Positions 1 through 7,516 of a DNA stretch of 35,498 nt are shown here, one piece after another. Every line of letters starts with the position of its first letter. Positions within the stretch are counted from its first letter, which is position 1. The stretch spans positions 1-35,498 of the forward strand of contig JBJLGL010000006.1 of the NCBI GenBank assembly GCA_045564915.1, read 5' to 3'. Both the position numbers and the translations under genes were made by a program. Origin of the DNA: JAQWRV01 sp045564915. GTDB lineage: Bacteria; Pseudomonadota; Alphaproteobacteria; Rhodospirillales; Rhodospirillaceae. The notes under the pieces were generated by a model. The model saw nothing but the letters and a program-made list of their open reading frames with translations. It searched no databases and was not told where the DNA came from.

Positions 1-1
1 G

Positions 2-724
2 GCATTGATCAAGATGCGGGCTTCAATGGATAACCGCATTGTGATGGGGGGTGTACAAGGGCTGTATTATGGGGTCGTAAATAACAAGATAGCGCCGCTC
101 TATGGTGTCCTAGCTGGCACGATGGCGCGCTATAAGAAGATCGACGAATGGCGCTATGAAGGTGTTAGCTTCGAAGTCGCTTACTTCACTGATTGGGAAA
201 CTGGAGAAGTGCTTGAAACCTTCGATAACCCTTACACTGGAGAGACTGTGGAAGTTCCACATACCCGGATGGGTCCCAGTAAGTTGATAATCGGCATTGA
301 TGGTCGCGAGATCCCATCGGATAATCCTGCACTTGCAGGCATGGATATTAGCCATCGTTTTATTGCACCCCGCATCCATAATGGTACAGTTATACTGGTA
401 GAAGAGATCCATGCTGGTACGCCCGACAGTTTTAGAGGCCCGGCTTTTCATTATAACGAGGTGACCACATATCGTGCGAGAGCTTCGGAGGTTGCTGATC
501 CAAACATAATGCTAGCTAATGATAGTACCCACTTTAATGGTGTTGTCACCTGGCGTCCCTGGTTGAAGATGGCCGGTCACCCTGGTCATTTATTCGGTAC
601 TGCTACAGGAGGCCGTTACGCTACGGTCGATGACTATCCAAAATATTATGTTGAAATGACTAATAAACACCATCCTGATGTATTTGGGGACACTGCAGCA
701 CTATTAGATACGGCGGATCACTAG
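2..724 (+). CDS. DUF1838 family protein, 5'-truncated by the window edge
   Basis: The reading frame is open to the left edge, so the true start lies outside; a TTG at 5 is only the first start-like codon inside. About 240 residues are visible. The region around residues 52-86, with DWETGEVLETFDNPYTGETV, and the C-terminal part with VTWRPWLKMAGHPGHLFG fit the DUF1838 family as I remember it. The family has no established function, and no catalytic motif, signal peptide or membrane segment is visible in this part. The gene converges on lipB across 34 bp that hold a weak 5-bp hairpin (gagaa/ttctc, 745-758). Family assignment is fairly secure; function is unknown. Confidence 0.8.
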   Translation, partial: ALIKMRASMDNRIVMGGVQGLYYGVVNNKIAPLYGVLAGTMARYKKIDEWRYEGVSFEVAYFTDWETGEVLETFDNPYTGETVEVPHTRMGPSKLIIGIDGREIPSDNPALAGMDISHRFIAPRIHNGTVILVEEIHAGTPDSFRGPAFHYNEVTTYRARASEVADPNIMLANDSTHFNGVVTWRPWLKMAGHPGHLFGTATGGRYATVDDYPKYYVEMTNKHHPDVFGDTAALLDTADH

Positions 725-758
725 AACAAATAACCGGAATACCTGAGAAATAGTTCTC

Positions 759-1463
759 TTAGACCTTTTCGTCTTTTAGTGTTACGTCAAAAGTTCTTTC
801 GAATTCTATTCTTAGCGCTTCATCTACAGCATGCATGTTTGTATCTTTGCCTAATGCTTTAAGTGATGTCACTCCATGTTGTGATACCCCACATGGAACG
901 ATACCTGAGAAATGGTCTAGGTCTGGTGCTACATTGAGTGCGATACCGTGAAAGGCAATCCATTTACGTACGCGCACACCCAGAGCTCCTATCTTGTATT
1001 CCGGGCTCAAGTTAGAGGCCTTCGAATCACATCCATGCTTAACCCAAATCCCAACTCGGCCGGTATAGCATTCACCCTGTATATCAAAATGTTTGAGGGT
1101 GGCAATTAACCACTCTTCTAGTGCCCGGACATACGCTCGTACATCTCGCTTCATGCGGCGGAGGTCGAGTATGACATATGCTACTCGCTGGCCGGGGCCG
1201 TGATAGGTATATTCACCACCGCGGCCGGTCTGATATACTGGGAAGCGGTCCGGATCTATCAGATCACCATCTTTAGCACTGGTGCCGGCTGTATATGATG
1301 GAGGATGCTCTAGAAACCAGAGTAGTTCGTCCGCCTTTTCCGCCTGGATTGCTGCAACGCGTGACTCCATTTCTGCCACCGCAATCTCATATGGGACTAG
1401 TGTGGGGCTCTGGCGGAAGGCGATGCTTCCAGTTAGTGCTATCGACGAATTAGACTTAGACAT
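759..1463 (-). CDS. lipB: Octanoyltransferase LipB
   Basis: Transfers the octanoyl group from octanoyl-ACP to lipoyl domains of 2-oxoacid dehydrogenases and GcvH in the cytoplasm, the first step of protein lipoylation before LipA. The 234 residues show the signature RGGEYTYHGPGQ at 81-92, the catalytic Lys157 in KIGALGVRV and the catalytic Cys191 in GIVPCGVSQHG, the classic LipB Lys/Cys pair. Length is normal for the family. The ATG start has an AAGAGA-like ribosome site about 5 nt upstream. The gene stands alone, convergent with the DUF1838 gene and divergent from tRNA-Leu. LipA is not in the window. Confidence 0.97.
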   Translation of the reverse strand: MSKSNSSIALTGSIAFRQSPTLVPYEIAVAEMESRVAAIQAEKADELLWFLEHPPSYTAGTSAKDGDLIDPDRFPVYQTGRGGEYTYHGPGQRVAYVILDLRRMKRDVRAYVRALEEWLIATLKHFDIQGECYTGRVGIWVKHGCDSKASNLSPEYKIGALGVRVRKWIAFHGIALNVAPDLDHFSGIVPCGVSQHGVTSLKALGKDTNMHAVDEALRIEFERTFDVTLKDEKV

Positions 1464-1580
1464 ATTCTCTTATACCGCTGAAAACCATCTGATACAGCTT
1501 TATCTATCACAGTTTACCCAGTTCACCCGATTGTGTGGTGTTAGGCACCCTATTACCTTACTTGCACCGTCGGCTCTGGT

Positions 1581-1610
1581 TTGCTATCTCCCTGCGGTCC
1601 TAGATAGGAT
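1581..1610 (+). promoter_or_regulatory. Candidate sigma-70-type promoter for tRNA-Leu
   Basis: TTGCTA at 1581-1586 and TAGGAT at 1605-1610 are 18 bp apart, each matching four of six consensus bases. The -10 box ends 12 nt before the tRNA-Leu gene, a sensible distance. Inferred from spacing alone. Confidence 0.35.
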
Positions 1611-1622
1611 CAAAGATTAGAT

Positions 1623-1709
1623 GCGGTCGTGGCGGAATTGGTAGACGCGCAGCGTTGAGGTCGCTGTGGGAGAAATCCCGTGGAGGTTCAAGTCCTCTCG
1701 ACCGCACCA
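1623..1709 (+). tRNA. tRNA-Leu (anticodon GAG)
   Basis: An 87-nt cloverleaf with acceptor strands gcggtcg (1623-1629) and cgaccgc (1699-1705) pairing over 7 bp. The anticodon stem is cagcg/cgctg around the loop ttgaggt, giving anticodon GAG for CUC/CUU codons. There is a long variable arm as expected for Leu, a T arm with ggttcaagtcc, discriminator A and an encoded CCA at 1707-1709. The gene looks intact. Confidence 0.97.
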
Positions 1710-1710
1710 C

Positions 1711-1739
1711 TCAACAAACCTTAGTATTCCAGGTATAAT
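1711..1739 (+). promoter_or_regulatory. Candidate promoter for the FAD oxidoreductase
   Basis: TCAACA at 1711-1716 (4/6) and a perfect TATAAT at 1734-1739 are spaced 17 bp apart, starting directly after the tRNA-Leu CCA. Transcription would begin about 65 nt before the ATG at 1812. Sequence match only. Confidence 0.45.
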
Positions 1740-1811
1740 GCTGTTTATGCCTAGTGCACCGCTTGCCGGTAATGTAGTTAGGAAAAATATATTAGAGGTG
1801 GTTCCGACATC

Positions 1812-3320
1812 ATGAAAACGCAGTTCGAACAAAGATATTCATCAATGTCTCGTCGATCTCTACTGGGCAGCGTCCTATGCGTAACGGCGCTCTCTTCCTT
1901 GACCGTCCGCCGGAGCCGTGCAGGTGGAGCGCTGGATAGTACAGGAGATAAAATACTCCTAAGGGAAATCGATTTACTAGACCTACAGAAAAGCTTAGGT
2001 GGAGCTGTCATTCTGCCGTCAAGCCTCGAGTATGATGCAGCTCGCCGACTATGGAATCCATCCGTTGATCATCATCCGGCGTTGATAGCTAAATGTAATT
2101 CTCTGCAAGATATTCATGCCAGCTTAGCATTTGCACGTAGCCACAATATACTAACAGCAATCCGTTGTGGTGGCCATAATTACTATGGTTTAGGTATGGC
2201 CCATGGCGGTATGACGATTGATATTTCTGGCTATAACGGCGTAGAGGTTGATCAGGGAAATAAGGTTGCTTTGGTCAAAGGTGGCTCGATCTTGCGCAAT
2301 CTCGATGAGGCAACGATCCCACTTGGTTTAGCAACAACCGCCGGTGTTGTCTCTCATACGGGTATAGGTGGTTTGGCTACGGGTTGTGGGCAGGGGCGTC
2401 TTGCGCGCAAGTTTGGCTATACTATAGATAATGTCCGCGCAGTTGATGTGATTACTCCTGATGGTAGCAGTCTCCATGCTGATGCTAATGAGAATAGGGA
2501 CCTGTATTGGGGTGTTCGTGGTGGTGGTGGCAATTTCGGGATTGTAAGCATGTTTGAGCTTCAGTTATATGACTTTGATCCGACTGTTACTTCGATCTCG
2601 TTTACCTATCCAGTAAAGAAGGCTGCAGACGTATTCAAAGTTTTGTTTGAACTAGGAGAGTCTGTGCCGGATGAAATGTCATTGTCTGCTGGTGTGCGCA
2701 CTAGTAGAGACGGAGAAACTGTCTGCACCTTTGGCGGTGTATATGCAGGTTCTAAGGGCTTAGCGCAGAAGATTTTAGATCCTTATTTAAAGAACCTAGG
2801 TGAGCCGCTTCGTACACGCTTTAATGAAGTAGATTATCTCTGGCTCCAAGGAATTGCTGATGGAGACCTTTTGTCCAAGAGAGCTACTTACTATCAGTCA
2901 GGATTCTTCAATTATGTTGATGATAAAATTGCTGAAGCAGTTGCGGATTATGCTACCAGAAATACATACCCCGGTTCGCAAATAAAATTTGGTCATCAGG
3001 CTGGCAAAACTTCTATTTTGTCTTCTAATGCTACCGCCTATCCCCATCGGGATACATTATATCAGTTTACGTGTGATATTAATTGGGGTGACCCCCAGGA
3101 TGGACCAGGCTGTATGAAATTTGCTGATGACGCTTGGGAGGCAATCCGTCCTATGGGCTCGGGCGGCTTCTATGTTAATTTAGCATTTGGTCCGACTGAA
3201 GAAGATATTCGTGAAGCTTACGCTGGGAATTACCAGCGTTTGGTAGCTGTCAAGAATAAATATGATTTTAATAACTTCCTCCGACTAAACGTCAATATAA
3301 AACCTAGCAATGCGATTTAG
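1812..3320 (+). CDS. Tat-exported FAD-linked oxidoreductase (BBE-like, FAD_binding_4)
   Basis: A flavoprotein oxidase or dehydrogenase of the berberine-bridge-enzyme-like class, likely periplasmic. The N-terminus carries a twin-arginine motif SRRSLLG at 13-19 before a hydrophobic stretch. The FAD-binding domain has CGGHNYYG at 119-126, whose His122 is the expected site of covalent FAD attachment. The second attachment residue of bi-covalent enzymes, a Cys in the AGxC motif, aligns with Val180 here, so FAD is probably held by one bond. The BBE C-terminal segment (about 470-496, NYQRLVAVKNKYDFNNFLRL) is intact. An AGAGGTGG ribosome site precedes the ATG. The substrate is unknown; the family oxidises sugars, alcohols and alkaloids. 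No partner gene is adjacent. Confidence 0.88.
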   Translation: MKTQFEQRYSSMSRRSLLGSVLCVTALSSLTVRRSRAGGALDSTGDKILLREIDLLDLQKSLGGAVILPSSLEYDAARRLWNPSVDHHPALIAKCNSLQDIHASLAFARSHNILTAIRCGGHNYYGLGMAHGGMTIDISGYNGVEVDQGNKVALVKGGSILRNLDEATIPLGLATTAGVVSHTGIGGLATGCGQGRLARKFGYTIDNVRAVDVITPDGSSLHADANENRDLYWGVRGGGGNFGIVSMFELQLYDFDPTVTSISFTYPVKKAADVFKVLFELGESVPDEMSLSAGVRTSRDGETVCTFGGVYAGSKGLAQKILDPYLKNLGEPLRTRFNEVDYLWLQGIADGDLLSKRATYYQSGFFNYVDDKIAEAVADYATRNTYPGSQIKFGHQAGKTSILSSNATAYPHRDTLYQFTCDINWGDPQDGPGCMKFADDAWEAIRPMGSGGFYVNLAFGPTEEDIREAYAGNYQRLVAVKNKYDFNNFLRLNVNIKPSNAI

Positions 3321-3414
3321 TATGCAAGGAACAGCACTTTCCAGTTCTTAGACCACAACACTCATCCCTGCTACAATGCAATTCAAGGCGATGCGTCAGC
3401 GGCTTTTTTGGAGA

Positions 3415-4488
3415 CTAGAGGGGCTCAAGAGGAGTCATTGCCTCAAATCTCAAATATGTATTTGACCCATTAAGAAGAACACCGTCAAAGCCAAGGTCCA
3501 TCAAGCCGGCAAAATAAGTTCCAATGATCGATTTCCAGCGAGGGTGCCAATACTCTACGGCAAAAGTGCCTGGCCTATTCTCATGACGCCCAACTATCCA
3601 ACTCGGCGTTCCAATAGTCCAATCTCTTTCCCAGTAGAAACGGTCATCTGAGGCGTGGGTAATGTCGAGCCAAGCGAGGACCAATCGCCGAGCCCCCAGC
3701 TCTTTGAACTTAAGAGTGTGGACTTCTTCTTCTGATAAGGGCTCCAAACCGTTAAAAAAGGCATCGACCACTATTATGTCATAATTATTACTTCTCGCTG
3801 CAAGCAACCAATCTCCTCTTCCGCCATAGGGTCGTGTCGCAGTCGCCACCAACATATTACGCGCGTCGCTAATAGCGTTGATATTATTTGCGTTTTCACT
3901 TGTTGGGCGTCCTGTCGGTATTTTCTCAAAGGAGTCTATCCGGTCAGCATCAGCGTGACTGATCATCAGGGCCTCTTTTGCCTGTTCTAATGCATTCATA
4001 GCTGAAGAGCTGTTACCACAGTGCTCAATCGACATAAAATCTATGCCCATGCTTTGAAAGCGTTGTAGGTTTGATACAGGAATCCCCTCACCACAGAACT
4101 GATTACTTAGAACAATCCCATCAATAGCTTGTATAAAGCGCCGCATTGGCAAACCTATTGGTGTTACCGCATCCTCAGGCATGTCTGCCCTTGGCCCTAG
4201 TTTAGCTTCTGCAAGAATAAATTCCCGCTGATCCCAACGCAGCAATTCGAACCCTGGCCGTACCAGGACCGAGAATGTTGTATCGCGGCGTCGGGCGTAG
4301 GCTGATAGTTCTTCGACCATCTCACGCATGAGATTGCGGTAATTGGGTACACGCGCTAGCGGTAACATCCCTGCACCTAATGCAGGAGTGCTAACAATTA
4401 GGTCATTATCTCGAGTTTGTGTTTGTCCGCTAATAGGCCAGCTAAGCGCAAAGAGGACAAAGCCAAGGATCCTAATGATATGTATCAA
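3415..4488 (-). CDS. Secreted GH114-like / TM1410-type putative glycoside hydrolase
   Basis: Resembles the endo-alpha-1,4-polygalactosaminidase (GH114, MJ1477/TM1410) family, extracellular TIM-barrel proteins acting on galactosamine polymers. Residues 1-24 form a signal peptide. Recognisable stretches are VVDAFF (240-245), RRLVLAWLDI (267-276), FYWERDW (284-290), VEYWHPRWK (311-319) and GFDGVLLNGSN (333-343). Two places where the family usually has acids differ: the IGEA-like position reads ITHA, and the Asp of GVYLD is Asn340, so activity is doubtful. The start is TTG; its TTGA overlaps the stop of the upstream flavoenzyme gene, and GGAG lies 8 nt before it, which supports coupled translation. 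The family call is from remembered motifs. Confidence 0.72.
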   Translation of the reverse strand: MIHIIRILGFVLFALSWPISGQTQTRDNDLIVSTPALGAGMLPLARVPNYRNLMREMVEELSAYARRRDTTFSVLVRPGFELLRWDQREFILAEAKLGPRADMPEDAVTPIGLPMRRFIQAIDGIVLSNQFCGEGIPVSNLQRFQSMGIDFMSIEHCGNSSSAMNALEQAKEALMISHADADRIDSFEKIPTGRPTSENANNINAISDARNMLVATATRPYGGRGDWLLAARSNNYDIIVVDAFFNGLEPLSEEEVHTLKFKELGARRLVLAWLDITHASDDRFYWERDWTIGTPSWIVGRHENRPGTFAVEYWHPRWKSIIGTYFAGLMDLGFDGVLLNGSNTYLRFEAMTPLEPL

Positions 4489-5591
4489 AGAAGTTTCTCC
4501 ACTACTATGTCAGCAATCACTAGACTAGAAGTTAGTCCGGGGGATTCAATGCCGTAAAGAGCTGAATACCCTGATACACCGGTTTCATGTGGCCCATGAA
4601 TCACAAAATCGTTAGAAACTTCGCCTGGAACATTGATTTTGGGCCGAATTCCGGCATATCCGGGTCGTAGAGCTCCATCGGGTAAATTTGGCCAGTATTG
4701 TCGAATGGAGTCATAAAATCGGGTCGCCCGTGCCGGGTTGACGGCATATGACAGATTGTCGATCCACTCTACATCAGGTCCAAAACGAGCCTGTCCATCG
4801 AGGTCTAGTGTGTAATGAATCCCTAGGCTTGCAGAATCCGGTAATGGGTAAATGAGCGTTGAAAATGGAGGCTTACCGTTTAAATAAAAGTAAGATCCTT
4901 TAGCATAATATAAAGGTGGAACCGATTGTGGCATCACACCCTCAATAGCGCGGCTGATATTCTGAGCATCGAGACCAGCACAGTTAACAAGTACAGAACA
5001 CCTTAAGGTCATTGCTTCCACGCCACCTATGTTCAGGCGGATTCCGTCCTTCTCTGCGAGTCCACTCTTAACTGGACTATTAAATACAATCATAGCACCG
5101 TATGTTTCAGCCTCTCCTTGTAATGCAAGCATGAATGCATGGCTATCGAGGATGCCGGTTTCTGGAGAAAGCAGTGCCGCTGTACAATATAACTCAGGTT
5201 CAAGCTTGTGTGCTTGCTCAGCATCTAACCATTCTAATTTAACATTAAACTTAGCCGCATGATCTTTTACTATTGTGAGTTGTTCTGCTTGATCTTCACT
5301 TGATGCGACGATGAGTTTCCCGATCTTGATCGCCTTGACACCATGGCTACCACAGAAATCGTATATTCTCTTGCGTCCGCTCAGGCAAAGACTGGTTTTC
5401 AGACTGTCTTCTGGATAGTGGATACCCGCATGTATGACCTCACTGTTACGAGAACTAATTCCAGTACCAATTTTTTTCTCTGCCTCCAGGACTATGACGT
5501 CTCTACCAGCCATGGCGAGATTCCGCGCGACAGCTAGCCCCACGACACCTGCGCCAATGACAACGCAATCCGCTTCTTCAGTCACAGTCAT
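4485..5591 (-). CDS. FAD-dependent oxidoreductase, L-2-hydroxyglutarate oxidase-like (DAO family)
   Basis: A 368-residue DAO-fold flavoenzyme resembling LhgO/L2HGDH, which oxidises L-2-hydroxyglutarate to 2-oxoglutarate. The N-terminus has the dinucleotide-binding motif VVIGAGVVGLAVARNLA followed by VIVLEAE, and the family stretch SSRNSEVIHAGIHYPEDSLK at about 45-65. A C-terminal GIESPGLTSSLVIADIV matches the FAD-closing segment. It is the first gene of a leftward pair, overlapping the GH114-like gene by 4 nt. The ATG start has no strong ribosome site. Related proteins oxidise other 2-hydroxy acids, so the exact substrate is open. No promoter could be fixed in the 336 bp upstream. Confidence 0.85.
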   Translation of the reverse strand: MTVTEEADCVVIGAGVVGLAVARNLAMAGRDVIVLEAEKKIGTGISSRNSEVIHAGIHYPEDSLKTSLCLSGRKRIYDFCGSHGVKAIKIGKLIVASSEDQAEQLTIVKDHAAKFNVKLEWLDAEQAHKLEPELYCTAALLSPETGILDSHAFMLALQGEAETYGAMIVFNSPVKSGLAEKDGIRLNIGGVEAMTLRCSVLVNCAGLDAQNISRAIEGVMPQSVPPLYYAKGSYFYLNGKPPFSTLIYPLPDSASLGIHYTLDLDGQARFGPDVEWIDNLSYAVNPARATRFYDSIRQYWPNLPDGALRPGYAGIRPKINVPGEVSNDFVIHGPHETGVSGYSALYGIESPGLTSSLVIADIVVEKLL

Positions 5592-5927
5592 AAGTATTTG
5601 TCACGTTTTAGCTCCTGAATATAACCTATATCGAAAATAATTTCCTGCTTCTGAATACATTTATATTTCAAAGCTAGAGGCTCGAAAGGTTGGGTCCAGA
5701 ATCATACCTCGAACAAATTAATCTGGTTCTACGCTTGTAAGCGCGATTGTAAGATAATTTATATCCAAAAGCATTAACTTCAGAAAAACTAGCGCTACAC
5801 CATCAGTCTATATAGCCTAACTCTGATATATTCGGTTTAAGTTTTGACTTAATTTTATTCTACTTCGCTTGTTATTGAATATCCGACTAAGGGCTTTAGA
5901 AATAGTGGCTAAGCTGTAAAATACGGT
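5592..5927. other. Divergent intergenic region, AT-rich, no gene seen
   Basis: These 336 bp separate the leftward flavoenzyme pair from the rightward VWA/J-domain pair and must carry both promoters. No coding frame with a ribosome site and no RNA-gene fold was recognised. For the rightward side, TTGAAT (5875-5880) and TAGAAA (5897-5902), 16 bp apart, are a weak candidate. Nothing convincing was found leftward. Confidence 0.6.
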
Positions 5928-6632
5928 ATGTCCAAGAAAGACCCTGCATCTAGAAGAGTTAGTCAGTCCGTTACGAGTTTCATTGATACGGTGAAATCTA
6001 TTTCAATGCAGACGGAGCAAGCAAATGGGCGATTGGTCTTTGCTATGGACGCGACCGCGAGTCGCAGTTCAACATGGGATGTGGCTATGAGCATCCAAGC
6101 AGAGATGTTTTCAGAAGCGTCGACATTGGGCGGACTATTAATTCAATTGGTATATTACAGAGGGCTATCAGAATGCCGGTCAAGTGGATGGATCAGTAAT
6201 GAAGGAGAGCTCGGTCAGCTAATGAGTAAAGTCCAGTTTCAGGCGGGTCGGACTCAGATCGAACGAGTTCTTAAACATACTTTGAATGAAACGGCAAAAA
6301 ATAAAGTGGATGCCCTAGTCTTTATTGGTGACTCTATGGAAGAGGATATAGATTTACTGGCTGATGTGGCTGGAAAGATGGGAATTTTAGGCGTACCTGC
6401 TTTCATCTTTCATGAAGGTGGGCTTGAGCCCACTGCAACCGCCTTTAGGCATATCGCTAAGGTGTCCGGCGGTGCTTATAGCCTCTTTGACTCAGCAAGT
6501 CCCATTGCTCTGAGGTCTTTGTTGCGGGCTGTTGCTGCTTATGCGGCCGGAGGCGTGCGAGCTTTGGAGCAATATGAGGACAAACACCCTGAATCTTTAT
6601 TTCACCTCACGGATCAGATGAAGAACCGCTGA
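5928..6632 (+). CDS. VWA-domain protein paired with a J-domain protein
   Basis: A 234-residue cytoplasmic protein with a von Willebrand factor A-like fold. The metal-binding (MIDAS) motif appears as LVFAMDATASRS, giving Asp41-x-Thr43-x-Ser45 in place of the common DxSxS. AGRTQIERVL near residue 95 can supply the MIDAS Thr, and VFIGDSMEEDID supplies the third acidic loop. The rest alternates strands and helices with no enzyme motif. It ends 3 bp before the J-domain gene, so the two are almost certainly co-transcribed. VWA proteins often present substrates to ATP-driven chaperones, which suggests an adaptor or sensor role (inference). The ribosome site before the ATG is weak. Function is not established. 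Confidence 0.82.
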   Translation: MSKKDPASRRVSQSVTSFIDTVKSISMQTEQANGRLVFAMDATASRSSTWDVAMSIQAEMFSEASTLGGLLIQLVYYRGLSECRSSGWISNEGELGQLMSKVQFQAGRTQIERVLKHTLNETAKNKVDALVFIGDSMEEDIDLLADVAGKMGILGVPAFIFHEGGLEPTATAFRHIAKVSGGAYSLFDSASPIALRSLLRAVAAYAAGGVRALEQYEDKHPESLFHLTDQMKNR

Positions 6633-6635
6633 GCT

Positions 6636-7397
6636 ATGTTGTCTTTCGTCATATTAGGTCTGGGATCACTTGTTGCGATTATTATGCTTGTACGCTGGTA
6701 TGCCAATGCAGAAATTGCTGATCTAAAAAGATTACTGAAGCTCATAGCTATTTTCCTTCTTGGTCTAGCGATCCTATTCCTAGCAATTACTGGTCGTTTC
6801 GCTGCTGCACTTGGTATGGTTATGGGAGCCTTGGCACTTGGATGGAAATTCTTAAACTTCTTTGGGACATTGCAAAAACTTCTTAGTTTACTGGGTCTTC
6901 TGGGCGGACTTGGCTGGCGGAGTGGGGCCAAGACACCGGGGAAAACTTCACAGGTTGACTCTAATTTTCTTCGAATGAATCTAGACCATGATACTGGGAA
7001 GATGGATGGTGAAGTCCTGTATGGTCAGTTTCAGGGACGGGTTCTATCGGGTATGAACCTGAAGGATTTGCTCGCTCTGCGCAGCGCCGTGGATTCTGAT
7101 CCCGACTCTAAAGGCCTCATAGAGGCGTACCTAGACCGGACCCATGCTGGTTGGCGAGAAGAAGCCAGCCCAGGCTCGTATTATTCTGATGGGGCTAGTT
7201 CATCCAGTTCGGGCCCTTCAGGACCCATGAATCGCGACGAGGCCTACCGCGTGCTCTCTTTGTCACCTGGAGCGAGTCGACGGGAAATCAAGCGCGCATA
7301 CCGCCAGCTGATGGCTAAGGTACATCCTGATAAAGGTGGCTCGGCCTACCTGGCATCAAAGATTAACGAGGCTAAAGACCTACTTCTCAGCGACTAG
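6636..7397 (+). CDS. Membrane-anchored J-domain (DnaJ-like) protein, Pam18/Tim14-like J domain
   Basis: A 253-residue protein with hydrophobic segments at about 1-19 and 32-92, a polar Ser/Gly-rich linker near 175-200, and a C-terminal J domain at 202-253. The J domain carries the HPD motif at 230-232, needed to stimulate Hsp70 ATPase, within VHPDKGGSAYLASKINEAKD. That run closely resembles the Pam18/Tim14 J domain of the mitochondrial import motor, which also ends its membrane protein with HPDKGGS and KINEAKDLL. There is no Gly/Phe-rich or zinc-finger region, so it is a type III J protein. It follows the VWA gene by 3 bp and is followed by a terminator-like element. The client and the Hsp70 partner (presumably DnaK) are inferred. 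Confidence 0.85.
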   Translation: MLSFVILGLGSLVAIIMLVRWYANAEIADLKRLLKLIAIFLLGLAILFLAITGRFAAALGMVMGALALGWKFLNFFGTLQKLLSLLGLLGGLGWRSGAKTPGKTSQVDSNFLRMNLDHDTGKMDGEVLYGQFQGRVLSGMNLKDLLALRSAVDSDPDSKGLIEAYLDRTHAGWREEASPGSYYSDGASSSSSGPSGPMNRDEAYRVLSLSPGASRREIKRAYRQLMAKVHPDKGGSAYLASKINEAKDLLLSD

Positions 7398-7408
7398 TAA
7401 CTTTGGAA

Positions 7409-7424
7409 CGGTGTTGCAACACCG
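7409..7424. repeat. 16-bp perfect palindrome between the J-domain gene and galU
   Basis: CGGTGTTGCAACACCG reads identically on both strands. It lies 12 bp after the J-domain stop and 93 bp before galU. It could be a dimeric regulator site or the base of a small hairpin; the sequence does not decide. Confidence 0.6.
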
Positions 7425-7448
7425 GTTTCCTCGTGGCACAAAACGTCA

Positions 7449-7494
7449 ACGGATAAGTTCGATAAGGTCGTTTTGTTATCGCCGTCTTTTTTTT
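7449..7494 (+). terminator. Probable intrinsic terminator or attenuator upstream of galU
   Basis: A stem can form from acggataa (7449-7456) with ttat plus ccgt (7476-7485, two-base bulge), or from cgataa (7460-7465) with ttatcg (7476-7481). Either fold is followed by eight T residues at 7487-7494. It would end the VWA/J-domain transcript. It stands only 22 nt before the galU start, so it may also act as a galU leader. Confidence 0.55.
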
Positions 7495-7516
7495 AAGGAT
7501 AGAAGGATCTAGAAAT

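Noticed and set aside
3386..3409. A terminator between the FAD oxidoreductase and GH114-like genes, based on a run of six T
   Set aside because: No stable stem precedes the T-run on the plus strand, and none is placed properly for the minus-strand gene.
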